Of a DNA stretch of 64,000 bases, positions 23,801-35,456 are shown in pieces. The notes under the pieces are model-generated. The model made no database searches, was not told where the DNA came from, and was given only the letters and a program-made list of their open reading frames with translations. The translations under genes and the position numbers were made by a program. Every line of letters starts with the position of its first letter. Position 1 is the first letter of the stretch. The stretch is from Takashimella koratensis (lineage: Eukaryota > Basidiomycota > Tremellomycetes > Trichosporonales > Tetragoniomycetaceae), in assembly GCA_003116875.1 (NCBI GenBank), contig BCKT01000001.1, forward strand, positions 77,763 through 141,762, read 5' to 3'.

Positions 23801-24647
23801 CTGGTCGTTTCACCTGCTCCCGAAGCCCCGACGAATCTCCAGCTTCATTACCTGATATGCTCGTGCTCTGCGCTGGCCGTTCAGAGTCGAGGCTGAACAT
23901 AGGAAGGCGAGAGAGTGGTCGCATCCGATCAGCTGGTGCCGAAAGAGACGATATCGCGGGGACAGAGGTAGAGAAGGCGGGGGCGGATGCGTTGGTTGTG
24001 GTGGCCAATGGTTGAGGAGGACGGCTGGGTCCAGCTGTGGAAGTTTGAGTAGAGGCGGGTGATTCGAACCAGCTGGAAGCTTCTTCAGACTCTGTGGAGC
24101 ATAAGCACGTACCTCCAAGCCAAAGGCATGGGTTTGGAAAAGTTGGGATTAACGTCAGGAACTCACCTAGCAATACCCAACTATCTATGACGACCTTGTC
24201 TCCTTGTTTCTTCCCCTCGAATGCTGTGACACGCCTAGGTCCTGTCCCATGTAGATCGACCATGATCTTCCCATTGTCATCCCCTTTCCCTTCTTCTACC
24301 GATTCCACTTTGAGGCCTGAGACATCCACTTCGACATGTTTCCCCATGACCGCTTCCAGCCGCTTCAGCTCCTCGCTTGCCTTGTGAATCGCCGCGGGGT
24401 CCGAGTCGGGTGGGAGTTGGAGATTTATTTTGAAGCGATAAGAACGGGTCACAGAGGAGTCGGTATATGCGTGCGAGGACAAGGGAGGGAGGAGTTTAAG
24501 AGTGATGATGAAGAAGAAGGCGCGGTGAGCTGATTTAGGGTCGGAGATCATGATGAGCTTCCCGGAGAGGGTGAGGGAAGGGAGAGAGGCGCCACGAGTG
24601 ACGGTGGACAGGTCGGAAGAGGTGAGAAGGCGAGCTCGACCTGTCAT
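20875..24647 (-). CDS. POT1: Protection of telomeres protein 1 (POT1-like)
   Basis: POT1 binds the single-stranded G-rich telomere overhang within shelterin. Exons: 24647-24167, 24091-23406, 23297-23204, 23099-22633, 22549-21687, 21569-21440 and 21204-20875, giving 1016 residues with all frames matching. Residues about 390-576 look like the first telomeric OB fold (VVNGRVHNVFGIVVSVT, IVIADPSNW, GTPIVFQGLKVSVFNNKLKG). A second OB fold begins with HIELYVCDG. Near 858-875 a CxxC..CxxC zinc ribbon (NCGKCKS and YCQSCNDL) spans an intron, as in the POT1 C-terminal domain, and WTLESYV plus KAFRVFGMKV close it. A 390-residue N-terminal part, globular for about 160 residues and then Ser/Pro-rich and basic/Ala-rich, has no counterpart I know in human POT1. 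The 75-bp first intron is in frame and could be retained. Assignment rests on remembered family patterns. Confidence 0.8.
20938..20999. repeat. 9-bp coding minisatellite (cccctccag)n in POT1
   Basis: Six or seven near-perfect copies encode Gly-Gly-Ala repeats on the minus strand, placed between the last two conserved blocks of the POT1-like C-terminal domain. Confidence 0.9.
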
Positions 24648-26341
24648 TGTGGTGGTGGGTTAGGTGGATTGGGTAGGGGGAGGTCAAGTGAGTCAAGTAG
24701 GATTAACGTTGAGCCAAACATTGAAGATACATTGACGATGGTCGCGTCAGGGAAGGGGTCACGTGATGCATATGGGACTTGACTCTGGGGTGTGGAGTTT
24801 AGCTCTTAAGGGGACGATATGGAGTAGTAGCCTGGAATAGAAAATGTTTGACTGGTCGATCGATGCCGCGCCTGTCGTGATCACTAGTGTATCTTCCCCA
24901 TGGAACCTTGTAGCTGACCGTGGGGATACCTCGCATGGAACCAGCTGCATGCATGATTAGACTCTGTCCCATACCGCCATGAACGAGATGAATGAATGCC
25001 AGTGCGAGGAATGGAGGTGTATGCATGGGGAGGATGGGGCAGTGACGTCGAGTCGGAAGTAGGAAGGGAGGGTCGGACGCGACTGGAGGAGCTAATGTTG
25101 CACGCGTCGGTGGGCGATGAAGGATGGGCGATGGGCGATGGCGGCAGGGGGCAGGGGGAAAGAGTCACCGCGTGGTACGTTGGACTGGACTGGACCAGTC
25201 ATGGACCATGGTTTTTTGGGGATGTCAAGCGATCCTAGCGGGGGGAGGCAAGGCAGGCAAGGCAGGCAAGGCAGGGTCGGGGATCGGATTCCTGGGGGTA
25301 CAGTACCAGGGACCAGGGAATCGAGGGAATCGGACCGCCCCGGGTGTCCCTGGTTTAGATTTAGGTAATAAATAATAAACAAAAAGATATGATACGATGA
25401 GAGATGGTCAAGGCACGCAAGAGAAGAAGAGAACGGCTCGTTGTGGTAGGTGGTAGGGGGTAGGTGGTAGGGGTAGGGGTGGGGTAGGTACTGAAAGTGG
25501 GTCCGGGTGCTTGCGGTCATCTGGAGAGGGTAGAGGGTAGAGGGTAGAGAGAGGGAGGGTTGGAGGGTGGAGTAGAGGCAAAGAAGGCAGTGATCGTGTC
25601 GCAGCAGTCACCACACCACCCAGACGCGATAGGGTCAGTGCGTCCATACCAGAGTCAGAGTCAGAGTCACCAGTGTCACTCTTTGGCCTATGTATTACAC
25701 CATACCCACTACTCTCACCACTCTACCTCCCCTCTACCCACCTTCACTCTCATCCCCGCACCACCTCCAGTACCTACCTACCCCTCATCCGGTCCGGGTC
25801 TATCCCTATTGTATTGTTGTTGCGTAAACCCGTTCGTCTGTCTATTGGCCCCTCCGGCGGTGCCCAAAAAATCGGACGATCCTAGCGTGCGTGCAGAAAT
25901 TTAAGCAATACCTCGACACAACCAACTACCCATTCATCCATCTTATCGACCCACTTTTGCATCGATCGTCGTATCGTATCGCATCACGACGACGACGACG
26001 ACCACCACCACCACCACCACACCACTCGCCGCCGCGTACCCCGAGTGACGAGTGCGATTAGCGCAGCGACAAGTAGCGAGTGAGCGACCTTTGACCCGCC
26101 GCGGACGACTAGCGGCAAGCGAATAGCTACCCCGTAGCCAGCCTGCCTCGTGACGGTCTCTCATCGCTCATCGCTCAAACCGCCGCCCATCGTCGTCCCA
26201 CCAGTCCACAAGGCCACCTCCTTCCCCTCCCCCCTCCCCCCTTCCCCCTCCCCCTCTTCCCCCCGCCTTATAACCCCTCCCTAATTACACCTTCCCCCTC
26301 CCCTTCCCCTTTCCCCAACCCCTTCCTCAACCCCCACCACG
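24648..26341. promoter_or_regulatory. Divergent promoter region of POT1 and HMG-CoA reductase
   Basis: 1.7 kb between the two start codons with no supported gene. Seen here: gcaaggcag tandem repeats (25248-25276), a G-run cluster at 25456-25484, gagtca repeats near 25650-25670, a CAC/GAC trinucleotide run (25984-26021), and a strongly C-rich leader (26220-26335) with a possible TATA-like ttataa at 26268. A sequence TCACCACACCAC at 25608 loosely resembles a sterol regulatory element but is too weak to call. Confidence 0.5.
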
Positions 26342-29300
26342 ATGCTGCGGTCAACGCTTCGCTCCCTGCTCGTCGCGTTCTCGTCGATCGGGGCAGCATC
26401 GCCGATCGAGGTCATCACAGCGACGTTCATCCTCGTCACTCTTACCTATTTCCAACTACTCCATGCTATCAAGGGCTCAGAGTTGTGAGTGATCTTCGAT
26501 TTTTCTCCTCGTACTTGATTCTCCCTTCCCTACACCCTCCCTCTCTTCTACTCTCCCCTCCTCTCCCCTACCGTCCCTCTTCCCTTCTTCCTCTTTCACT
26601 AACTGGCCCAGCTTCAATGTCCCACCGACACTACCCCCGGCGCGACCTGTTCACCTCGTGCGGCTCTCCAACTCCCCACCTCTCGATACGCCGCCCTACC
26701 TTCTCCCTTCCCCACCCTCCCCTCTCTTCAACAGTGTCAACACCAACTCATGGTCTCCTCTCCCTCTCTCCGACTTCCGCCGGGTCCTCGAAGCGACCGC
26801 TCTTGAGGGGGGCTATGTCTTCCCTACCGAGATGGGCGGCAACGATGCCGGCGACCCGGCCGCTGTTGTACTCGTCAAGCAACTCACCGTGGTCCGCGAG
26901 CAACACGCAGACGACCCCGTCGCGCTCTCCGCGTGGGTCAAGTGGGTCACCGAGGAAGTCAGCGTCGACGTTGGAGGCAAGAAATTCACCTACCGAGACC
27001 TCTGCTACAATTGCACCAAATCTAGCGCTCAAGAAGTTCGTGACCGACTCGAACCTCACCCGTTACATACCTCTCAATCGACGTTGAGTCTGTTCTTCCG
27101 CCCACCGGCACCGGACACCCCGAGCCTCACATTCCTCTCGCACCTCGCTCACCTCGCGCCGTTCACCGCTCCGGGATCGGACAGCTCGTTCCGCGTCCTC
27201 ACGCCATCGGCGGGCTCATGGGGATTCTTCCCGTCGTTTGACGGCGCGGGGCTCTTCTCGGGCCTTGGGGGCTCAGACGAGGTCCTCAGTGGGTTGAGGA
27301 GCGTCAGGTGGTTTGCATACGCCGCGAGAGCTCTGGTCATGAGGTTCTACGCTTTGGCCAAGGTGAGTGGTGTCTTTTGTTCGGGTCTTGATTGTTTCTC
27401 CTCGCATTCGTCTTCTTCTCGTCTCTCAACTTCTCATCTCCGCAACTTCTCATTCCACATCATCTCTCATCTCATCTCCACCCATCTCTCCCTCTCTGCT
27501 CTACTATTGTTTTCATTTACTATTGTTTTATCACCATGTCTTCACCTTTGTTCACCTCGCTGACACTCTTTTGTTCCTTTTCCCGACACAGAACGCCGAC
27601 TCGGCAGACATTTTCGTCGTCCTTCTCGGCTACGTTCTGATGCATGTCACTTTTGTTCGGTTGTTCATGAACACCCGCAACATTGGTTCCAGCTTCTGGC
27701 TTCGTAAGTCCTTTTTGTCTCTCGTCCTCTCTTACGACTTTCCACTGCCTCTGCTCATCTCTCCCCTCTTCCTCTCCCTATCCTTTACCCCCTTTTACAC
27801 CCACACTCACTCCCCGTTTCAGCCGTCGCCACCCTCGTCTCGTCTATTTTCGGCTTCCTCGTAGCCCTTTTCGCCGCCTACTTGCTCAACGTGCCTATCG
27901 ACCCTGTTCTCCTGTCCGAGGCCCTCCCGTTCCTCGTCATCACCGTGGGCTTTGACAAGCCGTTCCGACTCGCCCAAGCCGTCTTTGACAACCCCGATAT
28001 CGCACCCATCGCGGCGTCCCCGGAAATGTCCCCGATTGACGAGACTGGCGCAGAGACCAACGGACACGCAAACGGGACGACCAACGGTGACAGCGACAAA
28101 CCCACTCCCAACGGTATTCTCGACCTGAGTGCACTTCACCGCGGGCTGGCCCCGCTGGAGCGTCTCCAGCGACTCGCAGAGGGCAAGGGCGTTCGCTGGG
28201 TTATCCCCGTCGCCGCTAAGCAGATCGTCGTCGACGCCGTCGCCCAGGCCGGATCTAGCATCGTCCGTGACTACGCGCTCGAGATTGCCGTCCTCAGCGT
28301 CGGTGCAGCGAGCGGGATCGGAGGGTTCAGAGAGTTTTGTTACCTCGCAGCTCTGATCATGGCCGCCGACTGTGTCTTCCTCTTCTCATTCTACGTCGCC
28401 ATCCTCTCCGTCATGGTCGAGGTGCACCGTATCAAGCTCATCCGCGGGAAACACCGTCGTTCCAAGTCGATCAAACGTAGCGCTTCGTCCACCAGCCTTC
28501 CCGATACCACGACCACTACCACCGAGTCCGTCACCGCTCCTCAGGCACCCGAGAACCCCGTCGTCCGACTCAAGCTCTTCCTCATCGTCTCGTTCCTCAC
28601 CTTACACATTCTCAACCTCTGCACAACGCTCACCGAGCAAACTGCACTGAAGCGATACTCTACCCACTCGATCCCTTCCCCTCGCGTCGATACACGGGCC
28701 GCGGACCTCTCGCCTATCCTGCAGAGGCTGTACGACGGCCAACCCCCGCTCACGGACATGGTCGTTCAGGTCGTACCCCCAACGCACATCGTCATGGCAG
28801 ACGATGGTCACGTGTCGACGCGGATTGAATCGATCGATCACTTCATGTCGGAATGGACAACGCTCGTGGGTGACCCCGTCTTGTCCAAGTGGATCGTGGT
28901 CGCGCTCGGTATCTCGGTCCTCCTCAACGGGTATTTGCTCAAGGGTATCGCATCCAACTCGGTCGGTGGAAAGGGTCCTGTCGCCGCTGCTGCGGCTGCG
29001 TTGATTGGCGTGTTGGCTGCAGAACATCATCCGAGTACACATAGTAATCAACACAAGTCGCGCTCGGGTCGAGACGCAGCCGAGACACCGCGATCACGAG
29101 CACAACTTCCCCCAACTTACCCACGGCCAGCACCTGTTGAAGGTGGCGGGGACAGCACGCCGCGCTCCGCCGGACGCTCTGCGACCGCCGCTGCGACTAC
29201 CGCGGTCGGGCACGTCGTTGTCCCTCCCGAGCCTGTCATCCCCATCATCGCCGAACCCGAAATCTCCAGCCCGCTCTCCGATCAACTTGTCACTTTCGGC

Positions 29301-30767
29301 CGTCGCTCGCTCGAGGAATGCGTCGAGATTTTCGCCGGTGGAGTCGGTGCCAACAACCTCTCTGATGAAGAAGTCATCCTTCTTGTTGAAAAGGGCAAGA
29401 TCGCTCCTTACTCTCTCGAGAAGACGTTGAAGAACCTCGACCGAGCGGTACGAGTCCGTCGAGCTGTGGTTTCACGGACTTCGTTGACGCAGACACTCGA
29501 GGCTTCGGCGTTGCCCATGGCAGACTACAACTACCAGGCGTTGATCGGAGCCTGCTGCGAGAACGTGATTGGGTACATGCCTATCCCCGTGGGTATCGCT
29601 GGTCCGCTCAACATCGACGGCCAGATGCTGCATATCCCGATGGCTACGACTGAGGGAACCTTGATCGCGTCGACTTCGAGAGGTTGCAAGGCCCTTAACG
29701 CTGGTGGAGGTGTAACCACCGTTCTCACTCGGGATGGGATGACCCGTGGGCCCGCCATCGATTTCCCGTCCGTGACCATGGCTGCGGAGGCAAAAGTCTG
29801 GATCGACTCGGAAGACGGGTACAATACACTTCGCGAAGCTTTCAACTCGACCTCTCGATTCGCACGCCTTCAGTCATTGAAGACGGCGATGGCAGGTCGA
29901 ACGTTGTATGTTCGTTTCGCGACAACCACCGGTGACGCCATGGGTATGAACATGATCTCCAAAGGTACCGAAAAGGCATTGGAAGCGCTCCAACATCGAT
30001 TCCCTGAGATGGACGTTCTCGCTCTTTCTGGAAACTACTGCACCGATAAGAAACCCGCCGCTATCAATTGGATCGAGGGCCGTGGTAAATCAGTCGTAGC
30101 GGAAGGTATCGTCCCCGGTCACGTAGTCCGAACGGTTCTCAAAACGACCGTGAAAGAATTGTGCAACTTGAACGCAAAGAAAAACTTGATTGGGTCAGCG
30201 ATGGCAGGTAGTATCGGTGGTTTCAACGCACATGCCGCGAATATCTTGACGGCGATCTTTATTGCCACGGGTCAAGACCCAGCTCAAAACGTGGAAAGTT
30301 CAATGTGTATGACTTTGATGGAGCCGTGAGTTGTTTCTTTACACCTAGGTTCTTGTTACCCACGACGCTAATCACTTGTCTTGTCCCTTCTTTATAGGAT
30401 CAACGACGGTGAAGACCTTCTTATTACCTGCTCGATGCCCTCGATTGAAGTCGGTACCGTTGGCGGTGGGACTGTTCTCGCTCCTCAACGCGCTATGCTT
30501 GACGTTCTCGGTGTCGCTGGCGCACACGCAACCAACCCGGGCTCCAACGCACAGCGATTGGCTCGTGTCATTGTCGCTTCCGTCATGGCAGGGGAATTGA
30601 GCTTGATGTCCGCCCTAGCGGCGGGACACCTCATCCAGGCTCATATGAAACATAATAGGTCAACGCCAGCGACTCCAGGTGCAGTCACACCCTTTGGAGG
30701 GATGACACCATTAAGAGAGGAAAAACTCGTCACTGCCAAGTTAGGGTTGGGGATGTCGTCAAAGTAA
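26342..30767 (+). CDS. 3-hydroxy-3-methylglutaryl-CoA reductase (HMG-CoA reductase)
   Basis: An ER-membrane enzyme that reduces HMG-CoA to mevalonate with NADPH, the committed step of sterol and isoprenoid synthesis. Exons: 26342-26484, 26612-27362, 27592-27703, 27823-30325 and 30398-30767, giving 1292 residues. The N-terminal membrane part includes a sterol-sensing-domain region ([46 protein letters not shown]). A variable linker leads to the catalytic domain, where [17 protein letters not shown] (catalytic Glu), [15 protein letters not shown] (cofactor site), [15 protein letters not shown] (catalytic Lys), GTVGGGT and [14 protein letters not shown] (catalytic His) are intact. The sterol-sensing domain suggests sterol-regulated stability through ER degradation. 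The 5' leader is C-rich. Length is ordinary for filamentous and basidiomycete enzymes. Start chosen as the ATG that opens a hydrophobic first helix. Confidence 0.97.
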
Positions 30768-31735
30768 AAATAAACGAAACCACCGATCTTATCTCAACCC
30801 TTCGAACCCATTCCGACGACCAAGATATCACACATCCTTCGACCCAGACTACAACACTCGTATACCCTGCTCGATCATCCTCCCACCCACCTTCACACCG
30901 ACATCACCACGACCGTTTCACACCAACACAACAATATAAAACCCTCAATCAATATCGATATACCCCAATTAAACCAATACTTCGCATCGTTCTAGCCCAC
31001 GGAACCCAGGACTCCAACCCCCCCCCCCCCCCCCCCACACACCTTTTATTTTGGGGGGGAGGCGGTAAATTAGTACACCTTACAACGTATAGTATACTTG
31101 ATTTCGTTCATTTTCTCCAACCCTAGTCAAAAGTCACCATCACCATTACCGTCATAGTCACAGTCACAGTCACAGCTACAGTTACATATTCTATCGCTCT
31201 TCTCTTCGCTTCACTCATTCTGCACTTGGCGCGCACGAGATTAAACCCCATTTTGCTATCCCCACAGGCATTTTCACACAAGTTTTCCTTGTTCCTTTCC
31301 TTTCTTTTTCTCTCTCTTTCACTCTCACTCTCTGACTCTCATAGTATATCTTTCTTGTCGAATGCCATCTTATCACAGCTTGACACCTGTCTTTCGTCCT
31401 CCGTTTACCCTACCCTTCCTCTACTGCTAAAGTCTAACATTTACCTAACTTGAGTTTTAGTCTCGAGAGTGGGTTTTGACATTACTGAGCATTGCCCTAT
31501 CGTATACTGTATGCATAAAAAAAGCCAGAAACGGCGTCGTTACCACCTACTTCTTTTCAATCTACTCTTCGTCCGTCCCTTTCCCCTTTTCTACTTCTTC
31601 AACTCTCTCTTCTTCTCTCAATGATCTGTTCACCTGCTTTCTTCCTCAATCCCCCAATCCTCCAATCCTCCCATCCTCCCATCCTCCCATCCTCGCAATC
31701 CTCCAATCCTCTAATCCTCTAATCCTCCTCAACCC
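30768..31735. other. Intergenic between convergent HMG-CoA reductase and COG7
   Basis: About 970 bp without a supported gene. It contains a C19 homopolymer at 31018-31036 followed by G7 at 31053-31059, a short cagtca repeat near 31157-31180, CT-rich sequence, and repeated ccatcctc units at 31670-31700. It probably holds both 3' UTRs and terminators. Confidence 0.5.
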
Positions 31736-34696
31736 TCAGTTCCACCCCCTTGCTCTGCCCACCTGACCCCAGGCATTCGCTCCTTTCCCACTCCCATCCC
31801 TTTCCCCTACTTTCTTCCTCCACGCTTCTTCATCCGCTTCTACAGCCTCTCTCCACGCTTCCATCTCCTCATGCTCCACGTCCAGCGCGCGAACTGCATT
31901 GCTCAAGTAACCCAGATCGCAAGCGAGCTGTTCCGCACCGGGACCGGAGAGGTACCGAATCGAAGGAAGGACAGATCGTGTCATGTGGCTAAGCAAAGAG
32001 AGTGAGAGTGAGAATACCCATGTGCTCAGAACGAGTTCGGGTGGGGCTGTAACGGAGATTGTGGATGTGGATGTGGATGTGGCTGGTTTCAGTTGGGATG
32101 GTACCGTGTCGTCGTCGAGGTCGATCACGCCAGATCCCGCAACAAGAGCCCGTTTAGTCTCTTCCTCCTCACTTGCTCTCTCCGCCGCTGCCGCCTGTAT
32201 CGCTGCCTTCACCTCGGCTCCATCGATATGCGGTAGAGTCTCCAAACTATACCCGAGTGCCTGATCCGTCGCATATACCTCGAACACCCTCAAGAGATTC
32301 AACAACCCCTCTGCGACGCGCGCAATCGTATCCGTTGGCGAGAGGGAAAAAGTCGGGACGTGCAATTGACCCGGTCGCGTAGGTTTCTCAGCCTGTGACC
32401 AGATAGGCAGAGAAGCGTAGGACGAGAGCAAGAGGTGTAACGGCGCGAGGATGGTGGTTTGGATAGAGGATTGAGCGGAACGGGTGAGTGCGGTGAGTGC
32501 GTTCCGGGCGGGCAGGAGCTGAACCGCGGATGGAGTGGAGGAAGGGGAAGTGGAGGAGAGGGATGAGAGCGCGGTGTGGAGTGCTGCCGAATTGAGAGGA
32601 GACGAACGGACAAGCGCAGGCGTGTCAAGGTCGACCTGTGCCAAAGCCAGTCGTAGGGATTCTTCACATACGGTGAACCGATCGAGTACGGTCCGACATG
32701 AGCCAAGTACACCGAGGGAGTACTGAAACGCCGCCCAATCTTCTGTCGAGTAATCCAGTCCCTCAAAGTCCAGTTCGTCGGACGTCGTGAGCCCTGTGCT
32801 CCCAGCTGCACCTGCGCTCATACCCCGACGCCGGTCTTTGCTGTCCACAGGGGTATCGGCGATCACTGCAGCCAAGAGGGTGTTGGCGGCGTCGACGAGA
32901 CCGAGAATGCCGAACCCCCTCGTGAATGCCGCGCACCGGGTGATTGCGTCATCGATGAATCCGAACGCAGCGGCGGTGCGATCCGCCAGTGGACGCGCAG
33001 AGGAAGCGGGGAGGGAAGGAGAGACGGAGAGAGACGGGTCGGTCCGACCCAGGTGGGTAAGGTATCGACCCTCGAGGGTGGCATAGCTTGACTGCAAGTC
33101 GAGGAAGGGCTCGAACAGGCCCGTCTCGAGGTCGAGCGAGAGCGATGCGAGCGAGGTAGTCTCGGTCGGTGTGGGCGCCGTCTGGGAGGCGGAGAAGAGG
33201 CGTGCGGATTTCGCCGAGTTGGTTCGACCCAGCGCGGGCGGGTGGTCAAGGTCTTTCCTCTCGTCTGCGCCCAGGATCGGTGGCGTCCCGGCGGTCCCGG
33301 TGGGTGTGGTAGCTCCCCGCGGAGTAGGCAGGGGAGGGGGAGGAGCCAGCTTGTCGATGATACTGCGGACAGCCGAAGCGAGCTCTTCAGTGCTTTTGTA
33401 GACATGCAAGAGCTCAGGAAGGGCTTCGGCGCCGTGGTATTCGGCGACAGCGTCGAGTCGGTCGTGCATTGACGGCGAGAGGGCGTCGAGCGTGGTCTGT
33501 AGGAAACTGATGAGGATTGCCGCGGGGGTAGAGGTGGGAGTCGGGAGAGAGGACGAGGTGGAAGTCGGTGCAAAAACGAGTGGGATTTGAAGGCGTTCCG
33601 TGTTGAGTGTCGACAAGATGGTTGCGTAGAACTTTGGCAAGAAGGAGGAGAATCGAATAGAGATTACCCCCGCGTCATGACTTTGGCCCGATGCGATCTC
33701 GACAATCCTATCTCCCGCTTCGCTCCACTCATTGACGATCGGTAACCTCCTTGCGTCAAAGTAATAATTCTTGAACTCTGCACCTCTATCCATTGTCTCG
33801 AATATCGCGTAGAATCGACTACACGCGTCTGTATCGACTGCAGCGAGGGCGTCTTTCAGTGCGGCGCTGAGGGCGGCTTCGAGTTGGTTCTGGAGTGACA
33901 CGAGTAGCGCGCGTCGGGAATCGTATTCACCGGGAGTGTTCTGGAAGACGATGAGGGATCGATTGGCTTCAGCGAGTCGGTCAGCGGCTTTAGACCATGC
34001 TAGCGAAGTGATCAAGGATGAAATCTCGGATTCGAGAGTAGACCATGATTCGGCTTCGCGGAGGATATCACGCGCGCTCTCCATTCGAGTCTTGAGGAGA
34101 TCAAGTTGAGAGAGTTTCTCAAGTGCGACACGAGTCCGAGCTTCCTCTGATGTCGCCCCCGCGACTCCGACTTCAGATATCGACGCAGCGGTTGTACTTG
34201 TCGACAATGCACCCGTAGGCGCGGTGATTGATACCGACCCTAGTGTAGGGGCTACCTCCGCCGTCACCGCCTGCCTAGCCACGCGGTCCTGCACCAGACT
34301 CAAAGAGGTATGCAACGACGTCGCAGATTCTAACATGAACTGGAGGTCGTAGGTGAGTCTCGGGACAGTGCGGGAAATATCGTGGATAGCTTGTTCCTGA
34401 GCTGCAAGGGTATCATGATACAGCATCGACAAGAGGGCGAGGAGATCTGCGAGCGACTTGTCGAGTGCGCCGAGGTCGGGAGGTGTGGATGGGACGTGTT
34501 TGGGGAGAGAAGAGGATGGGAAAGGGAGAAGAGAGTTTAGGAAGGAAGGGATATCGGGCTGTGCGTCGAGAGTTGCGGCGAGAGCAGAGACGGAAGAGAG
34601 GGGGTCGAGAGGGGTTAGAGAGGAAGGGTCGGCAGGGGTCGCGGAGCCAGAGGGACGGGAGGAAGCGCCGCCGCCTTTTGAGACGTCGTCGGCCAT
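31736..34696 (-). CDS. COG7: Conserved oligomeric Golgi complex subunit 7 (COG7)
   Basis: COG7 is a lobe-B subunit of the COG tethering complex, which captures retrograde vesicles at the Golgi and keeps glycosyltransferases in place. A single exon encodes 986 residues. The best match to the remembered family is residues about 90-330: the coiled-coil TVPRLTYDLQFMLESATSLH, then LDLLKTRMESARDILREAES, WSTLESEISSLI, and the stretch ending NYYFDARRLPIVNEW, all of which have close counterparts in animal COG7 in the same order. The rest is helical with Ser/Thr/Pro-rich insertions (for example about residues 460-520), longer than the roughly 770-residue animal protein. It converges with HMG-CoA reductase on one side and diverges from the XLF-like gene on the other. 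Lack of introns in so long a gene is unusual among its neighbours. Confidence 0.85.
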   Translation of the reverse strand: MADDVSKGGGASSRPSGSATPADPSSLTPLDPLSSVSALAATLDAQPDIPSFLNSLLPFPSSSLPKHVPSTPPDLGALDKSLADLLALLSMLYHDTLAAQEQAIHDISRTVPRLTYDLQFMLESATSLHTSLSLVQDRVARQAVTAEVAPTLGSVSITAPTGALSTSTTAASISEVGVAGATSEEARTRVALEKLSQLDLLKTRMESARDILREAESWSTLESEISSLITSLAWSKAADRLAEANRSLIVFQNTPGEYDSRRALLVSLQNQLEAALSAALKDALAAVDTDACSRFYAIFETMDRGAEFKNYYFDARRLPIVNEWSEAGDRIVEIASGQSHDAGVISIRFSSFLPKFYATILSTLNTERLQIPLVFAPTSTSSSLPTPTSTPAAILISFLQTTLDALSPSMHDRLDAVAEYHGAEALPELLHVYKSTEELASAVRSIIDKLAPPPPLPTPRGATTPTGTAGTPPILGADERKDLDHPPALGRTNSAKSARLFSASQTAPTPTETTSLASLSLDLETGLFEPFLDLQSSYATLEGRYLTHLGRTDPSLSVSPSLPASSARPLADRTAAAFGFIDDAITRCAAFTRGFGILGLVDAANTLLAAVIADTPVDSKDRRRGMSAGAAGSTGLTTSDELDFEGLDYSTEDWAAFQYSLGVLGSCRTVLDRFTVCEESLRLALAQVDLDTPALVRSSPLNSAALHTALSSLSSTSPSSTPSAVQLLPARNALTALTRSAQSSIQTTILAPLHLLLSSYASLPIWSQAEKPTRPGQLHVPTFSLSPTDTIARVAEGLLNLLRVFEVYATDQALGYSLETLPHIDGAEVKAAIQAAAAERASEEEETKRALVAGSGVIDLDDDTVPSQLKPATSTSTSTISVTAPPELVLSTWVFSLSLSLLSHMTRSVLPSIRYLSGPGAEQLACDLGYLSNAVRALDVEHEEMEAWREAVEADEEAWRKKVGERDGSGKGANAWGQVGRARGWN

Positions 34697-35425
34697 CGCG
34701 GGAGTCGGAGAGGGGGGGTGAGGGCAGGTGATGAGTGAGGATGAGGGTGAGTTGGAGGTTGCGCGAGAGACGTGAAGTGACTTGCGGCTGTTCAGTTGTC
34801 AGAATTCTAATCTTCACACCCATGAAATAAATGTTTTGCTAAATGTCATACTCGTTTGATTGTGGCTACGTGATGGGGCAGCTCGCGAGATGCGACCGTG
34901 GAGCTCAAGCGGGTCGGACTAGAGATCCCTGTCTGGATGAATCGAAGTGAGGAAGGCGCTTTAAGAGTACTGGTCGTTGAGAGGATCTCGACGAATTCGC
35001 TGGTAATGTAACACAAAGCTCACGCCGGTGTGTTAAAAGTGTCCCGGCATTCCATGTTACCAGAGACAACTGAGCAGTGACTATACTTTGATGGACGTAA
35101 TTATGCGAGACGTGTCAGGAGGGGTTCAGACGATGGGATGCTGAGAAGATCAGTCAATGGTGTACACCTCAGCGCTCTCTCTCTCTCTCTCTTCACTCTT
35201 TCAACCCTCAACATGACTCATACCCAAACCTAGTTATTGGATATGCATCTAATTAGGCGGCAAGGTCTTCATGTATCGTATCGTATCGGGTATCGTACTT
35301 TCAATAGTCATTCTGAGGGACGGCGAGGAGGTTAACCTTGCCACGTGGCCATGGCGTTGTGTAGCGATAGCAGATACTCGCATCATCATAATCATCGACA
35401 TCGACATCGACATCGACATCGACAT

Positions 35426-35456
<31 letters not shown>

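Noticed and set aside
24058..24072. GATTCGAACC resembling a tRNA B box on the minus strand
   Set aside because: It lies in a coding exon of the POT1-like gene (SWFES) and has no matching A box or acceptor stem.
25608..25620. TCACCACACCACC as a sterol regulatory element for HMG-CoA reductase
   Set aside because: Only loosely similar to the known element, 730 bp from the ATG, and CACC repeats are common in this region.
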